A DNA stretch of 64,000 bases from Saccharibacter floricola DSM 15669 (GTDB lineage Bacteria > Pseudomonadota > Alphaproteobacteria > Acetobacterales > Acetobacteraceae): NCBI RefSeq assembly GCF_000378165.1, contig NZ_KB899343.1, positions 1 to 64,000 of the forward strand. Reading direction: 5' to 3'. The notes under the pieces were generated by a model. The model had not been told where the DNA came from and made no database searches. It worked only from the letters and a program-made list of their open reading frames with translations. The position numbers were made by a program, and so were the translations under genes. The stretch's first letter is position 1. Each line of letters opens with the position of its first letter. Of the stretch, positions 34,403 to 44,244 are shown in pieces.

Positions 34403-34465
34403 CAGGGCCTCTTTAGCGCAATTTTTTAACCTCGCCGCAAGCCGGCCGCCCAAATCACGAGGTCT
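34403..34465 (-). ncRNA. SAM-II riboswitch in the metZ leader
   Basis: Read on the minus strand, this stretch has the SAM-II (metA motif, SAM_alpha) pattern. P1 is ACCTCG pairing with CGAGGT. Conserved TGATTTG, then GGCCGGCTTGCGGC, follow in the loop; then TTAAAAAA and GCTAAAGAGG after P1; GGGC in the loop can pair with GCCC at the 3' end to form the pseudoknot. The element is about 87-149 bases before the metZ ATG. When S-adenosylmethionine binds, expression of the methionine gene should fall. The match is to the known consensus by eye; a covariance-model search would settle it. Confidence 0.85.
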
Positions 34466-34607
34466 CCTCCAAAAACTTTAGAGGAAAGATAGGGCTTCAC
34501 TATGAAGCTCCATAGGAAAGCCGTCAAGAAAAGCAGTACGGTTTTTCTCCCAATGGAGGGCTTGCATGACGCGGGAAGGGAGGGTAAGAAAAGGGCACAT
34601 AAGAGAT

Positions 34608-34681
34608 GCGGGTGTAGTTCAATGGTAGAACGGCAGCTTCCCAAGCTGCATACGGGGGTTCGATTCCCCTCATCCGCTCCA
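34608..34681 (+). tRNA. tRNA-Gly (anticodon CCC)
   Basis: 74 bases folding as a cloverleaf. The acceptor stem is GCGGGTG/CATCCGC. The D arm contains TTCAATGGTAGAA. The anticodon arm is GCAGC-TTCCCAA-GCTGC with anticodon CCC. The T arm is GGGGG-TTCGATT-CCCCT. Discriminator T is followed by an encoded CCA. It reads GGG codons. It stands alone between metZ and the 2OG dioxygenase, which are both on the other strand. Confidence 0.95.
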
Positions 34682-34766
34682 ATGTTTCCCCAAAATAATA
34701 TACTGTTCGTGGTGCGTATGGCACCGAGTCTCAGATTGATGAAACTGAAACCCGGTGAACCTGTAT

Positions 34767-35564
34767 TTACTCGTAGCGTAAGGTGACGACTAAGACATCA
34801 CGATGGGCAGGTTTGGTGGGGTCTTCAGGCTCCACAGCGGTCACACCGTGATATACGCGGTGATCATTGACAATGGCGGCATCCATCGGTTGAGCCAAGG
34901 TGAATGATCCAAGTGTGGTTTTTTGGTCGAGAGTATGAATGCTGGTGACCCCTTCGCGGATATTGTCGCGATCTACCATGAAGACAAAAACCCAATCGAC
35001 ACCATCACGGTGCATTCCTTCAGGTGTGGGTTTCGCTTGTGTCTGAGGGTCAGCTTCAATACGAAATTGGTGCACCTCTGCATGCCATTTATAAGGATGC
35101 TGTGAGGTCGGTGTCAGTGATGACGCCATGTCTGCGCTCATAGCGAGGATAGCGCGTAAGGTCGGGTGCTCGACAATCTCGTCTTTGATGGGACTAAACC
35201 AGCGCTCAATTCCGCCATTGAGCAGATTATAGTCGCGGCTTTGATAATGAGGCTGGTGTTGCTTCGGGGTGATATGGCCATCGGCGAGTGAGAAGGTTGC
35301 ATAGCGTCGCCGCCGATAGCGCCCCCCATCGGCCATGTAGCGATCCACGCCGAGGTCATTCCAACTATCTGCAAAGCTTTCCCAATCAGCGGCATGTTGC
35401 TGCTGAAGGAGGGCTCGCGTCTGTTGGGCAGGGAGGAACATGAAGCCCTCTGCCTGGAGCCGGTTTTTAATAGCATCCAGCGAGATAGGGCCGGATGACG
35501 AGGTGGAGGAAGAGGTCATGGTCATCATGAGACTCATATGAAAAAGAAACGGCCCTTTCTGCAA
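34767..35564 (-). CDS. 2OG-Fe(II) dioxygenase (PF10014-type, free amino acid hydroxylase-like)
   Basis: 265 residues in the longest form; Met residues at 10, 13, 14 and 16 are alternative starts and no clear ribosome binding site decides. The family pattern is seen in GMHRDGVDW (His185, Asp187), the distal His239 in DHRVYHGVTAV and Arg263 near the C-terminus in VTLRYE. Characterised members hydroxylate free L-isoleucine, leucine or methionine. No amino-acid export or biosynthetic gene in the same operon shows the substrate here. The region between this stop and the tRNA is short and plain. Confidence 0.82.
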   Translation of the reverse strand: MQKGPFLFHMSLMMTMTSSSTSSSGPISLDAIKNRLQAEGFMFLPAQQTRALLQQQHAADWESFADSWNDLGVDRYMADGGRYRRRRYATFSLADGHITPKQHQPHYQSRDYNLLNGGIERWFSPIKDEIVEHPTLRAILAMSADMASSLTPTSQHPYKWHAEVHQFRIEADPQTQAKPTPEGMHRDGVDWVFVFMVDRDNIREGVTSIHTLDQKTTLGSFTLAQPMDAAIVNDHRVYHGVTAVEPEDPTKPAHRDVLVVTLRYE

Positions 35565-35608
35565 GAGGAAAGCGTCGTTCTTTATAGGCCATTCATGATG
35601 AAGAAAGC

Positions 35609-35637
35609 CTATGGAGCGCTTATGAGGCGCTCCATAG
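35609..35637 (-). terminator. Hairpin terminator after ndh
   Basis: An 11-bp perfect stem (CTATGGAGCGC/GCGCTCCATAG, 35609-35619 with 35627-35637, 7-nt loop) is followed on the minus strand by GCTTTCTTC. It ends the NADH dehydrogenase transcript. Confidence 0.75.
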
Positions 35638-35644
35638 AGATATA

Positions 35645-36898
35645 TTAAGAATTCTTTTTAGAGGGTTTATCGGCCAAGTCTGGACGATTTGGGGAAAGAT
35701 GCTCGCGCAGAGTGACAAAAGCCGTTTTGACAATACCGCTCAGGCAAAGCTGGTGTTGTCGAAATAGTCCTTCATGAACAAAGCGTGCAAAACATGCACC
35801 GATACCATGTCCACCAAAGGCTTTTTTCGATGGCCACATGCCCCATGCATTATAGTTTGCTAGAGCCACAACAGCGCCGCGATCGTGATAAGCGAAAGGC
35901 GGTGGGGTCTGCCCTTTAAGAAGGCGGGGTAGGGCGATGCGTCCTATATATTGCCCTTCTTGACGGGCTGCTTGTGCTGTCGGGGCGACTGGGTTGGTGT
36001 TAATATGTGAGCAATCACCTAGAGCGATAATATTCTCATCATCGACTGATTGAAGCGTCGATGTCACGATAAGTTGACCGCTTCGACTCCGCTCTAGCCC
36101 ATCGAATAGATCGGTTGCTTGCCCAGCTTTAACGCCTGCTGCCCAGATGCGCATAGCGGCGGGAATTGAGCGTCCGTCTTTGAGGGTAACAGTCTGCGCA
36201 TCAATGGAGCTGACCATCCCTTCAGTGATGACATCGAAGCCGATTTTCTCGAGCTCTTTTTTCGCTTCTTCAGAGACACTTTCGGGGAAAGCGGGCAGAA
36301 GGCGCGGCATTGCTTCAATCAATGTTGGTTTAAGCAAATGACGGCGCGCATGTTCCCCAAGTTCAGGCGTGCTATCAATCGCACGGCATAGCTCGGCGGC
36401 AAGTTGAACACCCGTTGCTCCACCACCAACAATGCTTAACGTGAGAGGCTCTCCCGTTTTTTGAGCCATGATGAGGGCGTTGCGGAAGCGCTCATGAAGG
36501 GCGTTGGCATCATTGAGGGTGTTTAGGAAAAGGCAGTGCTCCTGTGCGCCCGGTGTACCAAAGTCATTTGCGCGGGCCCCAATAGCCACCACGAGGCGGT
36601 CATAAGGGAGATGCTGACCATTATTGAGGTGCACAATTTTCTTATCGCGCTCAACTTTTTCCGGTGAACTTTGAATGAAATCAAAGCCAAAGCGTTTGGA
36701 GAGTTCTATAAAAGAAAAGAGGTTCCCGCCATGCTCAATCGTGCCAGAGGCGAACTCATGAAGCGAGGGCTTCCAGATGTGAACTGGGTTGGGGTCTACT
36801 AGGGTGACAGACGCTGTGTTTTGGCGGCAAAGAGTAATAGCGGCTTCTAGGCCGCCAATACCTCCGCCGAGAATGATGACATGTTTGTCAGCAGACAT
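35645..36898 (-). CDS. ndh: Type II NADH:quinone oxidoreductase (NDH-2)
   Basis: 417 residues. Two dinucleotide-binding folds are present: FAD site HVIILGGGIGGLEAA (about 7-20) and NADH site LSIVGGGATGVQLAAEL (about 165). IWAAGVKAG and ALGDCSH (FAD ribityl contact) follow. It oxidises NADH and reduces quinone without pumping protons, bound to the inner face of the membrane by amphipathic C-terminal helices. In acetic acid bacteria this enzyme keeps NADH low while periplasmic dehydrogenases feed the same quinone pool. A perfect inverted repeat lies 80 bases upstream of the start. Confidence 0.92.
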   Translation of the reverse strand: MSADKHVIILGGGIGGLEAAITLCRQNTASVTLVDPNPVHIWKPSLHEFASGTIEHGGNLFSFIELSKRFGFDFIQSSPEKVERDKKIVHLNNGQHLPYDRLVVAIGARANDFGTPGAQEHCLFLNTLNDANALHERFRNALIMAQKTGEPLTLSIVGGGATGVQLAAELCRAIDSTPELGEHARRHLLKPTLIEAMPRLLPAFPESVSEEAKKELEKIGFDVITEGMVSSIDAQTVTLKDGRSIPAAMRIWAAGVKAGQATDLFDGLERSRSGQLIVTSTLQSVDDENIIALGDCSHINTNPVAPTAQAARQEGQYIGRIALPRLLKGQTPPPFAYHDRGAVVALANYNAWGMWPSKKAFGGHGIGACFARFVHEGLFRQHQLCLSGIVKTAFVTLREHLSPNRPDLADKPSKKNS

Positions 36899-36977
36899 GG
36901 ACCGCTCCTCAATTCTTTTGAGTGTAACAAATTACGAAAAAAGAATATCTCTGCTACCGGGGAGCGCTGCTACATAC

Positions 36978-37002
36978 AAGCCCTATTAGAGTAATAGGGC
37001 TT
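36978..37002. promoter_or_regulatory. Inverted repeat upstream of ndh
   Basis: An 11-bp perfect inverted repeat AAGCCCTATTA-GAG-TAATAGGGCTT lies 80 bases before the ndh ATG, in the gap between argJ and ndh. It may be an operator or a leader hairpin; there is no T tract on the minus-strand side. Confidence 0.5.
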
Positions 37003-37063
37003 ATTTGCTGGGTTTTTCCTCCTGCTAACCGAGGAAAAATAGGATGTTAGTTGTTACTCGTTT

Positions 37064-37104
37064 GTAAAGAAACGGCAAGGGGGAAAGGCCTTTCCCTCTT
37101 GCCG
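37064..37104 (-). terminator. Intrinsic terminator of argJ
   Basis: A near-perfect inverted repeat (CGGCAAGGGGGAAAGG with CCTTTCCCTCTTGCCG, 37073-37104) lies 22 bases after the argJ stop and is followed on the minus strand by TTTCTTT. Confidence 0.85.
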
Positions 37105-37125
37105 ATGAGCTAAATACGTACGGTA

Positions 37126-38364
37126 TCAGCTGCGATAGGAGCCGTTGATGTCAATATAGCCGTGGGTAAGATCGCAGGTCCACACATGGGAGCGACCTTT
37201 GCCAATCCCGAGATCTGCTGTGAGCGTGATTTCCTGCTCACGCATATAGCGAGAAAGCGCTTCTTCATCGCACTCTTCTGCGACTGCGCCGTTACGGGCA
37301 ACCCAATAATCACCAACAGCGATAGAGAGTTTGTCGCGGTCGGCAGGTTCACCACTTTTCCCCACAGCCATGACAATTCGGCCCCAATTCGCATCTTCCC
37401 CAGCAATAGCGGTTTTTACCAATGGTGAGTTAGCGATAGAAAACGCGACGTTACGAGCCGACTCGTTGCTTTCTGCACCTTGCACTTCCACCTGGATAAG
37501 CTTCGTGGCGCCTTCACCATCACGAATAACGAGCTGAGCAAGCTCTTTCATCAGGTCGTGGAACGCATCGCGGAAGTCATCAAGAGCATTATCATCAGCT
37601 TCCGTAATCTCAGCATGGTCGGCTTGTCCCGTTGCAAAGGCCATGACCATGTCAGAGGTTGAGGTGTCCGAATCGACCGTGATTGCATTGAAGCTGGGAC
37701 CGACGCCCTCTTGAAGAAGGGACTGTAAAACAGGTTGAGGTAATTTTGCATCGGTTGCGATATAGGCCAGCATCGTCGCCATATCAGGCGCGATCATGCC
37801 GGAGCCTTTAGCGATACCCTGAATTTTGACGGTCGTCTCACCAATGGAGACTTCACGACAGGCCGCTTTGGGGAAGGTGTCTGTCGTCATAATGGCGGTG
37901 AGTGCATCTTCCCACCCATCTTCAGATAAAGCCTCAATGGCTTCTGGTAGGGCTTTTAAGATGCGCTGATAGGGTAGAATTTCACCGACAACGCCAGTTG
38001 AGCCGAGGAAAATATCTTCGACGGGGCATTCTAGTTGGTCTGCTAATTCAGTTGCACAAGCCACCACCGCTTCATCGCCAGCGCGGCCTGTAAACACGTT
38101 GGCATTGCCAGAGTTTACCAGTAGGGCGCGTGCTTCGGTCGTGTTGGCCAGAGCCTGACGACACCAGGGGATAGGTGCCCCTGGGCAGGTATTCTTCGTA
38201 AAAACGCCGGCTGCTGTCGTTCCGGGCGCAAATTCGAACAAAGCGAGGTCTTTGCGCCCCTCATAACGGATATGCGCCGCCACACCGCTGAGGCGCACTC
38301 CAGCGACCTGCATCAGGTTTGGTAAAGACCGTGCTAGAGGGGAACGAGGATGTGACGTCGCCAT
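37126..38364 (-). CDS. argJ: Bifunctional ornithine acetyltransferase / N-acetylglutamate synthase
   Basis: 412 residues. ArgJ moves the acetyl group from N-acetylornithine to glutamate, recycling it for arginine biosynthesis; some members also use acetyl-CoA. The self-cleavage site is KGSGMIAPDMATML, with cleavage between Ala196 and Thr197 to give alpha and beta chains; Thr197 is the nucleophile. NSGNANVFTG and the C-terminal DLTHGYIDINGSYRS are also typical. It is separated by three bases from the upstream PPIase gene, so the two are probably co-transcribed. Confidence 0.95.
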   Translation of the reverse strand: MATSHPRSPLARSLPNLMQVAGVRLSGVAAHIRYEGRKDLALFEFAPGTTAAGVFTKNTCPGAPIPWCRQALANTTEARALLVNSGNANVFTGRAGDEAVVACATELADQLECPVEDIFLGSTGVVGEILPYQRILKALPEAIEALSEDGWEDALTAIMTTDTFPKAACREVSIGETTVKIQGIAKGSGMIAPDMATMLAYIATDAKLPQPVLQSLLQEGVGPSFNAITVDSDTSTSDMVMAFATGQADHAEITEADDNALDDFRDAFHDLMKELAQLVIRDGEGATKLIQVEVQGAESNESARNVAFSIANSPLVKTAIAGEDANWGRIVMAVGKSGEPADRDKLSIAVGDYWVARNGAVAEECDEEALSRYMREQEITLTADLGIGKGRSHVWTCDLTHGYIDINGSYRS

Positions 38365-38367
38365 GAG

Positions 38368-39267
38368 TTAGTGAGCTCCGTGTTGCATAGGGGCCGCCGC
38401 ATTGGAGATCGGCTTCCCGTTGTTATCGTAATGCGTGACCTTGACCTGCTTTTCAGCAGCTTCAACGACCTTGCGGACTTCTTCACGCACCATATCACGG
38501 CGAATGGTAGTCTGCACTTCTTCAAGGGTTGGAACGGGCGCCATACGTGTGCCAAGCACCTGAACGATGTGCCAACCATATTCCGTATGAATGGGTTTTT
38601 GTGCGACAGGGCCTGGTTTTAGCGAGAAGGCTGCATTGGAGAAAGCAGGGTTCATGTCACCACGCTTGAACCAGCCAAGATCGCCACCGGCAGCAGCAGA
38701 CGCCTTGTCTGTTGATGACAGGGATGAAAGCTTTGCGAAATCTTCACCCTTGTCGAGCTTCTTGATCAGATCTTGGGCCTGCGCTTCTGTGCTGACGAGG
38801 ATATGGCGTGCATGCACTTCCTCTTCAGGTTTTTGGTTGGCGTAGTGAGCCTGATAGTAGCTTTTAACGGATGCATCGGTAATTCTAGGAGCAACTTGCT
38901 GCTCAAGATATGCATTTTGAAGCACATTGCCTGCAGCTGAATCCATCGCAGACTTTACTTCTGGCTTGGTGCTCAATCCCTCTTTTTCTGCCAGAATCTG
39001 GATCGCTTTTTGGTCAATTAATTGGTTAATGAGTAGAGGAATAAGGACTTTAGGTTGGATCTGACGTGCTTGCTGTGGCAGGGCACTAGCGGCGCGTTGA
39101 ATGTCAGAGATGGTAATTTTTTGGTTATCAACCGTTGCAATGACTGAATCGGGGCTTGGTGTTTTTGCCACCGGTGCTGCTGGCATTGGAGCTGCGAAGG
39201 ATGCTGTACCAAACGCCAAGCCGCTCAGAAGAGTAGTGCAGGCGAATAAGGAGCGGGGGAGCCGCAT
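38368..39267 (-). CDS. Periplasmic parvulin-type peptidyl-prolyl isomerase
   Basis: 299 residues. A signal peptide (about 1-25, ending SFA) is followed by a SurA-like N-terminal helical region (about 40-140: VIATVDNQKITISDIQRA and LINQLIDQKAI) and a parvulin domain (about 150-245: EEVHARHILVSTEAQA, GGDLGWFKRGDMNPAFSNAAFSL, GWHIVQVLG). It folds outer membrane and periplasmic proteins at proline bonds. The short C-terminal tail is Lys/Glu-rich. PrsA/PpiD/SurA subgroups are not separable here; it has one parvulin domain and no lipobox. Confidence 0.9.
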   Translation of the reverse strand: MRLPRSLFACTTLLSGLAFGTASFAAPMPAAPVAKTPSPDSVIATVDNQKITISDIQRAASALPQQARQIQPKVLIPLLINQLIDQKAIQILAEKEGLSTKPEVKSAMDSAAGNVLQNAYLEQQVAPRITDASVKSYYQAHYANQKPEEEVHARHILVSTEAQAQDLIKKLDKGEDFAKLSSLSSTDKASAAAGGDLGWFKRGDMNPAFSNAAFSLKPGPVAQKPIHTEYGWHIVQVLGTRMAPVPTLEEVQTTIRRDMVREEVRKVVEAAEKQVKVTHYDNNGKPISNAAAPMQHGAH

Positions 39268-39643
39268 AGAATTACCTCAAACATTTAGATCAATGAGAAT
39301 TATCTCAGTACCATGACAAAGCCTGACTAGACCTGCAAGGGGTGAGAAGCGCTCGTACGTGAGTATTTTCCTACAATTTTGTCATAAAATTCTGTGAAGA
39401 GGGGTTGGAAGCGATAAATAAGGGTTTTAGAGCCTCTACCCTTTGATGTTTAGCCATAATTTTGGCATATTTGATCCCCGTCGCGAGGGAAGAAATATGG
39501 GTTTTCCATTGACCCCTTGTGGAGGGATGCTTATTTCCAGCATTTACATGAAAAATCGTGACTACCTGCGGTAGCAATGCCGGGTCCTCGATGATGGGGG
39601 TTTTGGATGATGTTACAGTGGGGTCAGCATTTCAGGGTTCATC
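39268..39643. other. Non-coding gap between divergent PPIase and secA
   Basis: 376 bases hold the promoters for both divergent genes. An AT-rich imperfect inverted repeat AATTTT-GTCAT-AAAATT is at 39375-39391. A 68-codon minus-strand frame (39371-39577) has no ribosome binding site and unusual composition, so I do not call it. I see no other feature. Confidence 0.6.
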
Positions 39644-42334
39644 ATGATTGCACGCCTTGCTCGCGCCCTCTTCGGCTTCGCTAATGATCGCTCTCTTAAG
39701 CGCTATCAAAAACGCGTACCAGAGATTAACGCTCTTGAGCCTGACGTTAAGGCGCTGAGTGACGGGCAGTTGCGCCAAAAGACGCAAGAATTTCGTCAGC
39801 GTATTGCTGATGGTGCAAGCCTTGATAGCCTGCTGCCGGAAGCCTTTGCTGTCTGCCGGGAGGCATCGCGTCGTGTTTTAGGGATGCGCCATTTTGATGT
39901 GCAGCTCATTGGCGGCATGGTGCTTCATGACGGGCGTATTTCTGAAATGCGAACCGGTGAGGGGAAAACGCTCGTCGCAACGTTAGCCGTGTATCTCAAT
40001 GCCTTAGCGGGCAAGGGTGTGCATGTTGTTACCGTTAACGATTATCTGGCGAGCCGTGATGCGGCAGAGATGTCCGTCTTATACGGTTTCTTAGGGTTGA
40101 GCACCGGTGTCATTGTCCCCAACCTCTCTGATGATCAGCGCCGGGAAGCATACCAGTCCGATATTACGTACGGCACGAATAACGAATTTGGCTTCGATTA
40201 TCTGCGCGATAATATGAAATACACGCTGGAGGAAATGGTTCAGCGTCCCTTCAATTTCGCCATTGTTGATGAGGTTGATAGCATCCTCATTGATGAAGCA
40301 CGCACCCCATTGATTATCTCTGGGCCTGCTGATGATAGTTCAGACCTGTATCGTCATGTTGATGTCGTTATTGCACGTTTGGTGAACGAGCCGGATATGT
40401 ATGACAAAGACGAGAAGATGCGCACGGTCACCCTGACAGAAGAGGGGTCTGACCGTGTGGAAGAGCTGTTGCGTGAAGCAGGTGTCTTAAAAGAAGGTGG
40501 ACTGTACGACATCAACAATGTCGCGGTGGTTCATCATGTGCAGCAATCATTGCGTGCCCATACGCTCTTTTCGCGTGATGTGGACTATATGGTGCGCGAT
40601 GGGAAGCTTATTCTCGTTGATGAATTCACCGGTCGTATGATGGATGGGCGCCGCTATTCCGACGGGCTTCATCAAGCGTTGGAAGCGAAAGAAGGGGTCG
40701 AGATCCAGCAAGAGAACCAGACGCTGGCTTCTATCACCTTCCAGAATTATTTCCGCCTCTATCCAAAACTGTCTGGTATGACTGGCACGGCCATGACCGA
40801 GGCTGATGAGTTTGCTGAAATTTATAAGCTGGATGTTGTCGAGATCCCCACCAACCTCCCTGTAAGGCGGGTGGATACGGATGATGAGGTCTATCTGACC
40901 GCTGCTGAAAAATACAAAGCCGTTGCGGATTTGATTGAACAAGTGCGTGCGACACAGCAGCCTATTTTGGTTGGAACGGCGTCGATTGAGAAAAGTGAGT
41001 ATCTCTCAAACTTGCTGACACAGCGCCGCATCCCTCACAATGTGCTTAACGCACGCCAGCATGAGCGTGAGGCGAGTATTATTGCCCAAGCGGGGGCGCC
41101 GGGAGCGATTACCATTGCGACCAATATGGCTGGCCGTGGGACGGATATTAAGCTTGGTGGTAATGTCGATATGCTTATCGATGAACGTCTTGCTCAATTG
41201 CCGGAGGATGATGAGGCAGGGCGCGAGAAGGCGGCTGCTGAAGTGCGTGCTCAAGTCGAACGTGATCACGATATCGTCTATAAGGCTGGCGGTTTGTATG
41301 TGATCGGCACAGAACGTCATGAAAGTCGCCGCGTAGATAATCAGCTTCGTGGGCGTGCCGGTCGTCAGGGTGACCCCGGTAATTCACGCTTCTTCCTATC
41401 GCTAGAAGATGACCTGATCCGTATTTTTGGCACGAACCGCATGGGCGGGATGATGCAGAAAATGGGGCTTAAGGAAGGGGAGGCCATTGTTCATCCATGG
41501 CTTAACCGTGCTCTTGAAAAGGCCCAAAAGAAGGTCGAAGCGCGTAACTTCGACATGCGTAAAAACACGTTGAAATATGATGATGTCATGAATGACCAGC
41601 GCCGCGAGGTGTATTCCCAACGTCGGGAATATATGGCGGCAACAGACGTGTCTTCTGTCGTGAATGACCTTCGTCTGAATGTCGTTGATGAAGTGGTTCA
41701 GACACACATTCCTGAAAAGTCCTTTGTGGAAGCATGGGATGTGGATGGCTTACAGCGCGAAATGAAGGATAATTTGGCGCTTGATCTGCCTATCGCTCAA
41801 TGGGCGGAGGAAGATGGTGTGGATGAAGAAACCATCATTGAGCGTATTGATAGCGAAGCGGTCAAAGCTCATGCTGCGAAGGCGGCAACGATGGGGCCGG
41901 ATATGATGCGGATGGTCGAGAAGCATATCTTGCTGACCTCACTTGATGCGTCATGGAAGGAGCATCTGCACGCTTTGGATCAGATGCGTCAGGGGATTGG
42001 TCTGCGCGCTTATGGGCAGCGTGATCCGCTCAACGAATATAAGCATGAAGCATTCCAGATGTTTGGGGCTATGCTGGCGGATATGCGCTTGCGTGTGGTG
42101 CAGACTTTATCGCATCTACAAACAACGGCGGAACCACCGCCAGCCTCAGAAGAGCCTGCTGCTGCCCCTCGTGAAGAAGAGCACGTCGTTGAAGCGCCTC
42201 AGCAGTCATCACAACAAGAGGGGGTCATTGATGCAGAGACCTTGGCGCGCTGGCGGGCAGAAGTGCCCCGTAATGCGCCATGCCCCTGCGGATCGGTTCA
42301 CAAATTCAAACATTGTCATGGTAAGCTGCTCTAA
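39644..42334 (+). CDS. secA: Preprotein translocase ATPase SecA
   Basis: 896 residues, full length. SecA drives post-translational export through SecYEG using ATP. The DEAD motor is visible: [11 protein letters not shown] (Walker A, about 103-110), [20 protein letters not shown] (Walker B), and [12 protein letters not shown] in the second motor domain. The C-terminus is Pro/Glu-rich, then ends in the zinc-binding tail [17 protein letters not shown], which binds SecB or ribosomes. It is preceded by a 376-base gap with its promoter and followed 40 bases later by yebC. Confidence 0.97.
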   Translation: MIARLARALFGFANDRSLKRYQKRVPEINALEPDVKALSDGQLRQKTQEFRQRIADGASLDSLLPEAFAVCREASRRVLGMRHFDVQLIGGMVLHDGRISEMRTGEGKTLVATLAVYLNALAGKGVHVVTVNDYLASRDAAEMSVLYGFLGLSTGVIVPNLSDDQRREAYQSDITYGTNNEFGFDYLRDNMKYTLEEMVQRPFNFAIVDEVDSILIDEARTPLIISGPADDSSDLYRHVDVVIARLVNEPDMYDKDEKMRTVTLTEEGSDRVEELLREAGVLKEGGLYDINNVAVVHHVQQSLRAHTLFSRDVDYMVRDGKLILVDEFTGRMMDGRRYSDGLHQALEAKEGVEIQQENQTLASITFQNYFRLYPKLSGMTGTAMTEADEFAEIYKLDVVEIPTNLPVRRVDTDDEVYLTAAEKYKAVADLIEQVRATQQPILVGTASIEKSEYLSNLLTQRRIPHNVLNARQHEREASIIAQAGAPGAITIATNMAGRGTDIKLGGNVDMLIDERLAQLPEDDEAGREKAAAEVRAQVERDHDIVYKAGGLYVIGTERHESRRVDNQLRGRAGRQGDPGNSRFFLSLEDDLIRIFGTNRMGGMMQKMGLKEGEAIVHPWLNRALEKAQKKVEARNFDMRKNTLKYDDVMNDQRREVYSQRREYMAATDVSSVVNDLRLNVVDEVVQTHIPEKSFVEAWDVDGLQREMKDNLALDLPIAQWAEEDGVDEETIIERIDSEAVKAHAAKAATMGPDMMRMVEKHILLTSLDASWKEHLHALDQMRQGIGLRAYGQRDPLNEYKHEAFQMFGAMLADMRLRVVQTLSHLQTTAEPPPASEEPAAAPREEEHVVEAPQQSSQQEGVIDAETLARWRAEVPRNAPCPCGSVHKFKHCHGKLL

Positions 42335-42374
42335 GTGTAGCAAGCCGTAAACGAACGAAGGAGAAGGGGAGTCC

Positions 42375-43124
42375 ATGGCAGGACATTCACAATTTAAAAA
42401 TATTATGCATCGTAAAGGCGCGCAGGATGCGCGTCGTGCTAAGCAATTTGCTAAAGTTATTCGTGAAATTACGGTGGCAACGCGTTCTGGTCTGCCTGAC
42501 CCAGCCATGAATCCACGGTTACGTGCGGCTATTCTCGCTGCTCGTGAAGTGAACATGCCAAAGGACACGGTTGAGCGCGCGATCCGAAAAGCGTCAGGGG
42601 CTGCTGGCGGTGAAGATTATGTGGAAGTGCGTTACGAAGGCTATGGCCCAGCCGGGGTTGCCATCATCATCGAAGGGTTGACCGATAACCGTAACCGCAC
42701 GGCTGCTGAAGTGCGTTCATCCTTTTCTAAACATGGCGGCTCTCTTGGAGAGACAAACTCTGTCTCCTTTGGTTTCGATCATATTGGTGTGATCAGGTAT
42801 CCCGCTGAAGCGGCGTCAGAAGATGAGATGCTGGAAGTGGCGATTGAGGCAGGGGCGGATGATGTGCAGATGACCGAGGACGGTCATGAGATTGTGACCT
42901 CTATGCAGGATCTCATGAGCGTGCGTGATGCACTGGAAGCGCGTTTCGGTGAGCCACGCTCTGCCAAGCTAGATTGGCGCCCTCAAACGACCGTGTCATT
43001 GGATGAGGAAAAAGCACGCTCCGTGCTCAAGCTCATTGATGTTCTGGAAGAGAACGACGACGTTCAGGCTGTTTATGCCAACTTTGACCTCTCTGATGAG
43101 GTTGCGCAGGCACTGAGCGCTTGA
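42375..43124 (+). CDS. YebC/PmpR-family protein
   Basis: 249 residues, normal length. The family start [23 protein letters not shown] and the conserved [19 protein letters not shown] are present. Members act either as transcription regulators or, like mitochondrial TACO1 and recent bacterial examples, as translation factors that help ribosomes through proline stretches. Ahead of ruvC it is in its usual place in many bacteria. Its stop codon overlaps the ruvC TTG start (TTGA). GGAG is a few bases upstream of the ATG. Confidence 0.93.
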   Translation: MAGHSQFKNIMHRKGAQDARRAKQFAKVIREITVATRSGLPDPAMNPRLRAAILAAREVNMPKDTVERAIRKASGAAGGEDYVEVRYEGYGPAGVAIIIEGLTDNRNRTAAEVRSSFSKHGGSLGETNSVSFGFDHIGVIRYPAEAASEDEMLEVAIEAGADDVQMTEDGHEIVTSMQDLMSVRDALEARFGEPRSAKLDWRPQTTVSLDEEKARSVLKLIDVLEENDDVQAVYANFDLSDEVAQALSA

Positions 43125-43627
43125 TTCGTCTGTTAGGCCTTGACCCCGGCCTGCGTTTTATGGGCTGGGGTGTCATAGATGTGGACGGCAATCGGTTGCG
43201 TCATGTTGCTGATGGCGTGTTGGCGACAGATGCGAAAGACGATGTGCCTCGTCGCCTTTGTGTGCTTCATGACGGGCTGCAAGAGCTGATAACGCGCTAC
43301 GGCCCTGCTGAAGCGGCTGTGGAAGAGACCTACGTTAATCGCAATGGCTCTTCCACGTTAAAGCTTGGCTATGCGCGTGGTGTCGCATTGCTCGTGCCTG
43401 CTTTGGCGGGGGTTGCGGTGCATGAATATGGGGCACGTGCTGTTAAGCGGGCCGTGGTGGGTACAGGTGCTGCGACAAAAGACCAAATTACGATGATGGT
43501 GCGCCGGCTTCTGCCAGGGGCAGAGTTGCGTCGTGCTGATGCTGCTGATGCCTTAGCGATGGCTATTTGTCATGCTCATCATCGTGCGAGTGCTCAGCAG
43601 ATAGCCAGAGGGATCTCAATGGCATGA
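43121..43627 (+). CDS. ruvC: Holliday junction resolvase RuvC
   Basis: 168 residues from a TTG start overlapping the yebC stop. RuvC cuts four-way DNA junctions moved by RuvAB. Catalytic acidic residues fit the family: Asp7 in LGLDPG, Glu in AVEETYVN, and the C-terminal Asp pair in [16 protein letters not shown]. It overlaps ruvA by ATGA, giving a tight ruvC-ruvA-ruvB unit. Confidence 0.95.
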   Translation: MIRLLGLDPGLRFMGWGVIDVDGNRLRHVADGVLATDAKDDVPRRLCVLHDGLQELITRYGPAEAAVEETYVNRNGSSTLKLGYARGVALLVPALAGVAVHEYGARAVKRAVVGTGAATKDQITMMVRRLLPGAELRRADAADALAMAICHAHHRASAQQIARGISMA

Positions 43628-44244
43628 TCGGACAGCTGACAGGCTTAGTTGGGGATATAGAGCCAGATCGTTGCCTCGTTGATGTCAACGGCGTGGGCTA
43701 TGTGGTGTTTGCCTCAACACGGACGTTAGAACAGCTGCCTCATCCGCCAGAGGTTGCGCGTGTTTTGATTGAAACCATCGTGCGTGAAGATGCGATCCAG
43801 CTTTTCGGTTTTGCAGATGCTGAAGAGCGGTCATGGTTTCGTTTGCTGACAACGGTGCAAGGGGTTGGGTCACGCGTGGCGTTGGGGATTTTGTCCGTCA
43901 ACACACCATCATCGCTTTGGCAGGCTGTGACGGTTGAGGATAAGCTTCCATTCACGCAAGCCAGTGGGGTTGGCCCACGTTTGGCAACGCGACTTCTGAC
44001 AGAGCTTAAAAGTAAAGTCGCAAAAATGCCTGTTCCTGTTGGCACTGTGGCCTCGGCTACGCAGGGTGTTGGCAAGAAGGGTGGCTCCGCTGTAGCTGGG
44101 GTGGAAAGTGATGCCTTGCTGGCTCTCGAAGGGCTGGGCTTTAAGCGAGCTGAAAGTTGGCCCATTGTGAGCCGCCTTCTCGCTGAGAATAAGGGTGCGG
44201 CGTTGGATCTTATTTTGCGCCTCGCTCTTAAGGAGCTTGCGTGA
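43624..44244 (+). CDS. ruvA: Holliday junction DNA helicase subunit RuvA
   Basis: 206 residues from the ATG at 43624 ([12 protein letters not shown]), which overlaps the ruvC stop by ATGA; the frame is open further upstream but inside ruvC. RuvA binds the four-way junction as a tetramer and loads RuvB. The OB-fold N-terminus is followed by two helix-hairpin-helix motifs ([16 protein letters not shown] and [17 protein letters not shown]) and the C-terminal RuvB-binding domain ([11 protein letters not shown]). Confidence 0.95.
   Translation: MIGQLTGLVGDIEPDRCLVDVNGVGYVVFASTRTLEQLPHPPEVARVLIETIVREDAIQLFGFADAEERSWFRLLTTVQGVGSRVALGILSVNTPSSLWQAVTVEDKLPFTQASGVGPRLATRLLTELKSKVAKMPVPVGTVASATQGVGKKGGSAVAGVESDALLALEGLGFKRAESWPIVSRLLAENKGAALDLILRLALKELA

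Noticed and set aside
34502-34786. Plus-strand frame of 94 codons over tRNA-Gly
   Set aside because: It runs straight through the tRNA gene and has no protein family features.
39371-39577. Minus-strand frame of 68 codons between the PPIase gene and secA
   Set aside because: There is no ribosome binding site, signal or family pattern; it lies in a promoter-bearing gap.
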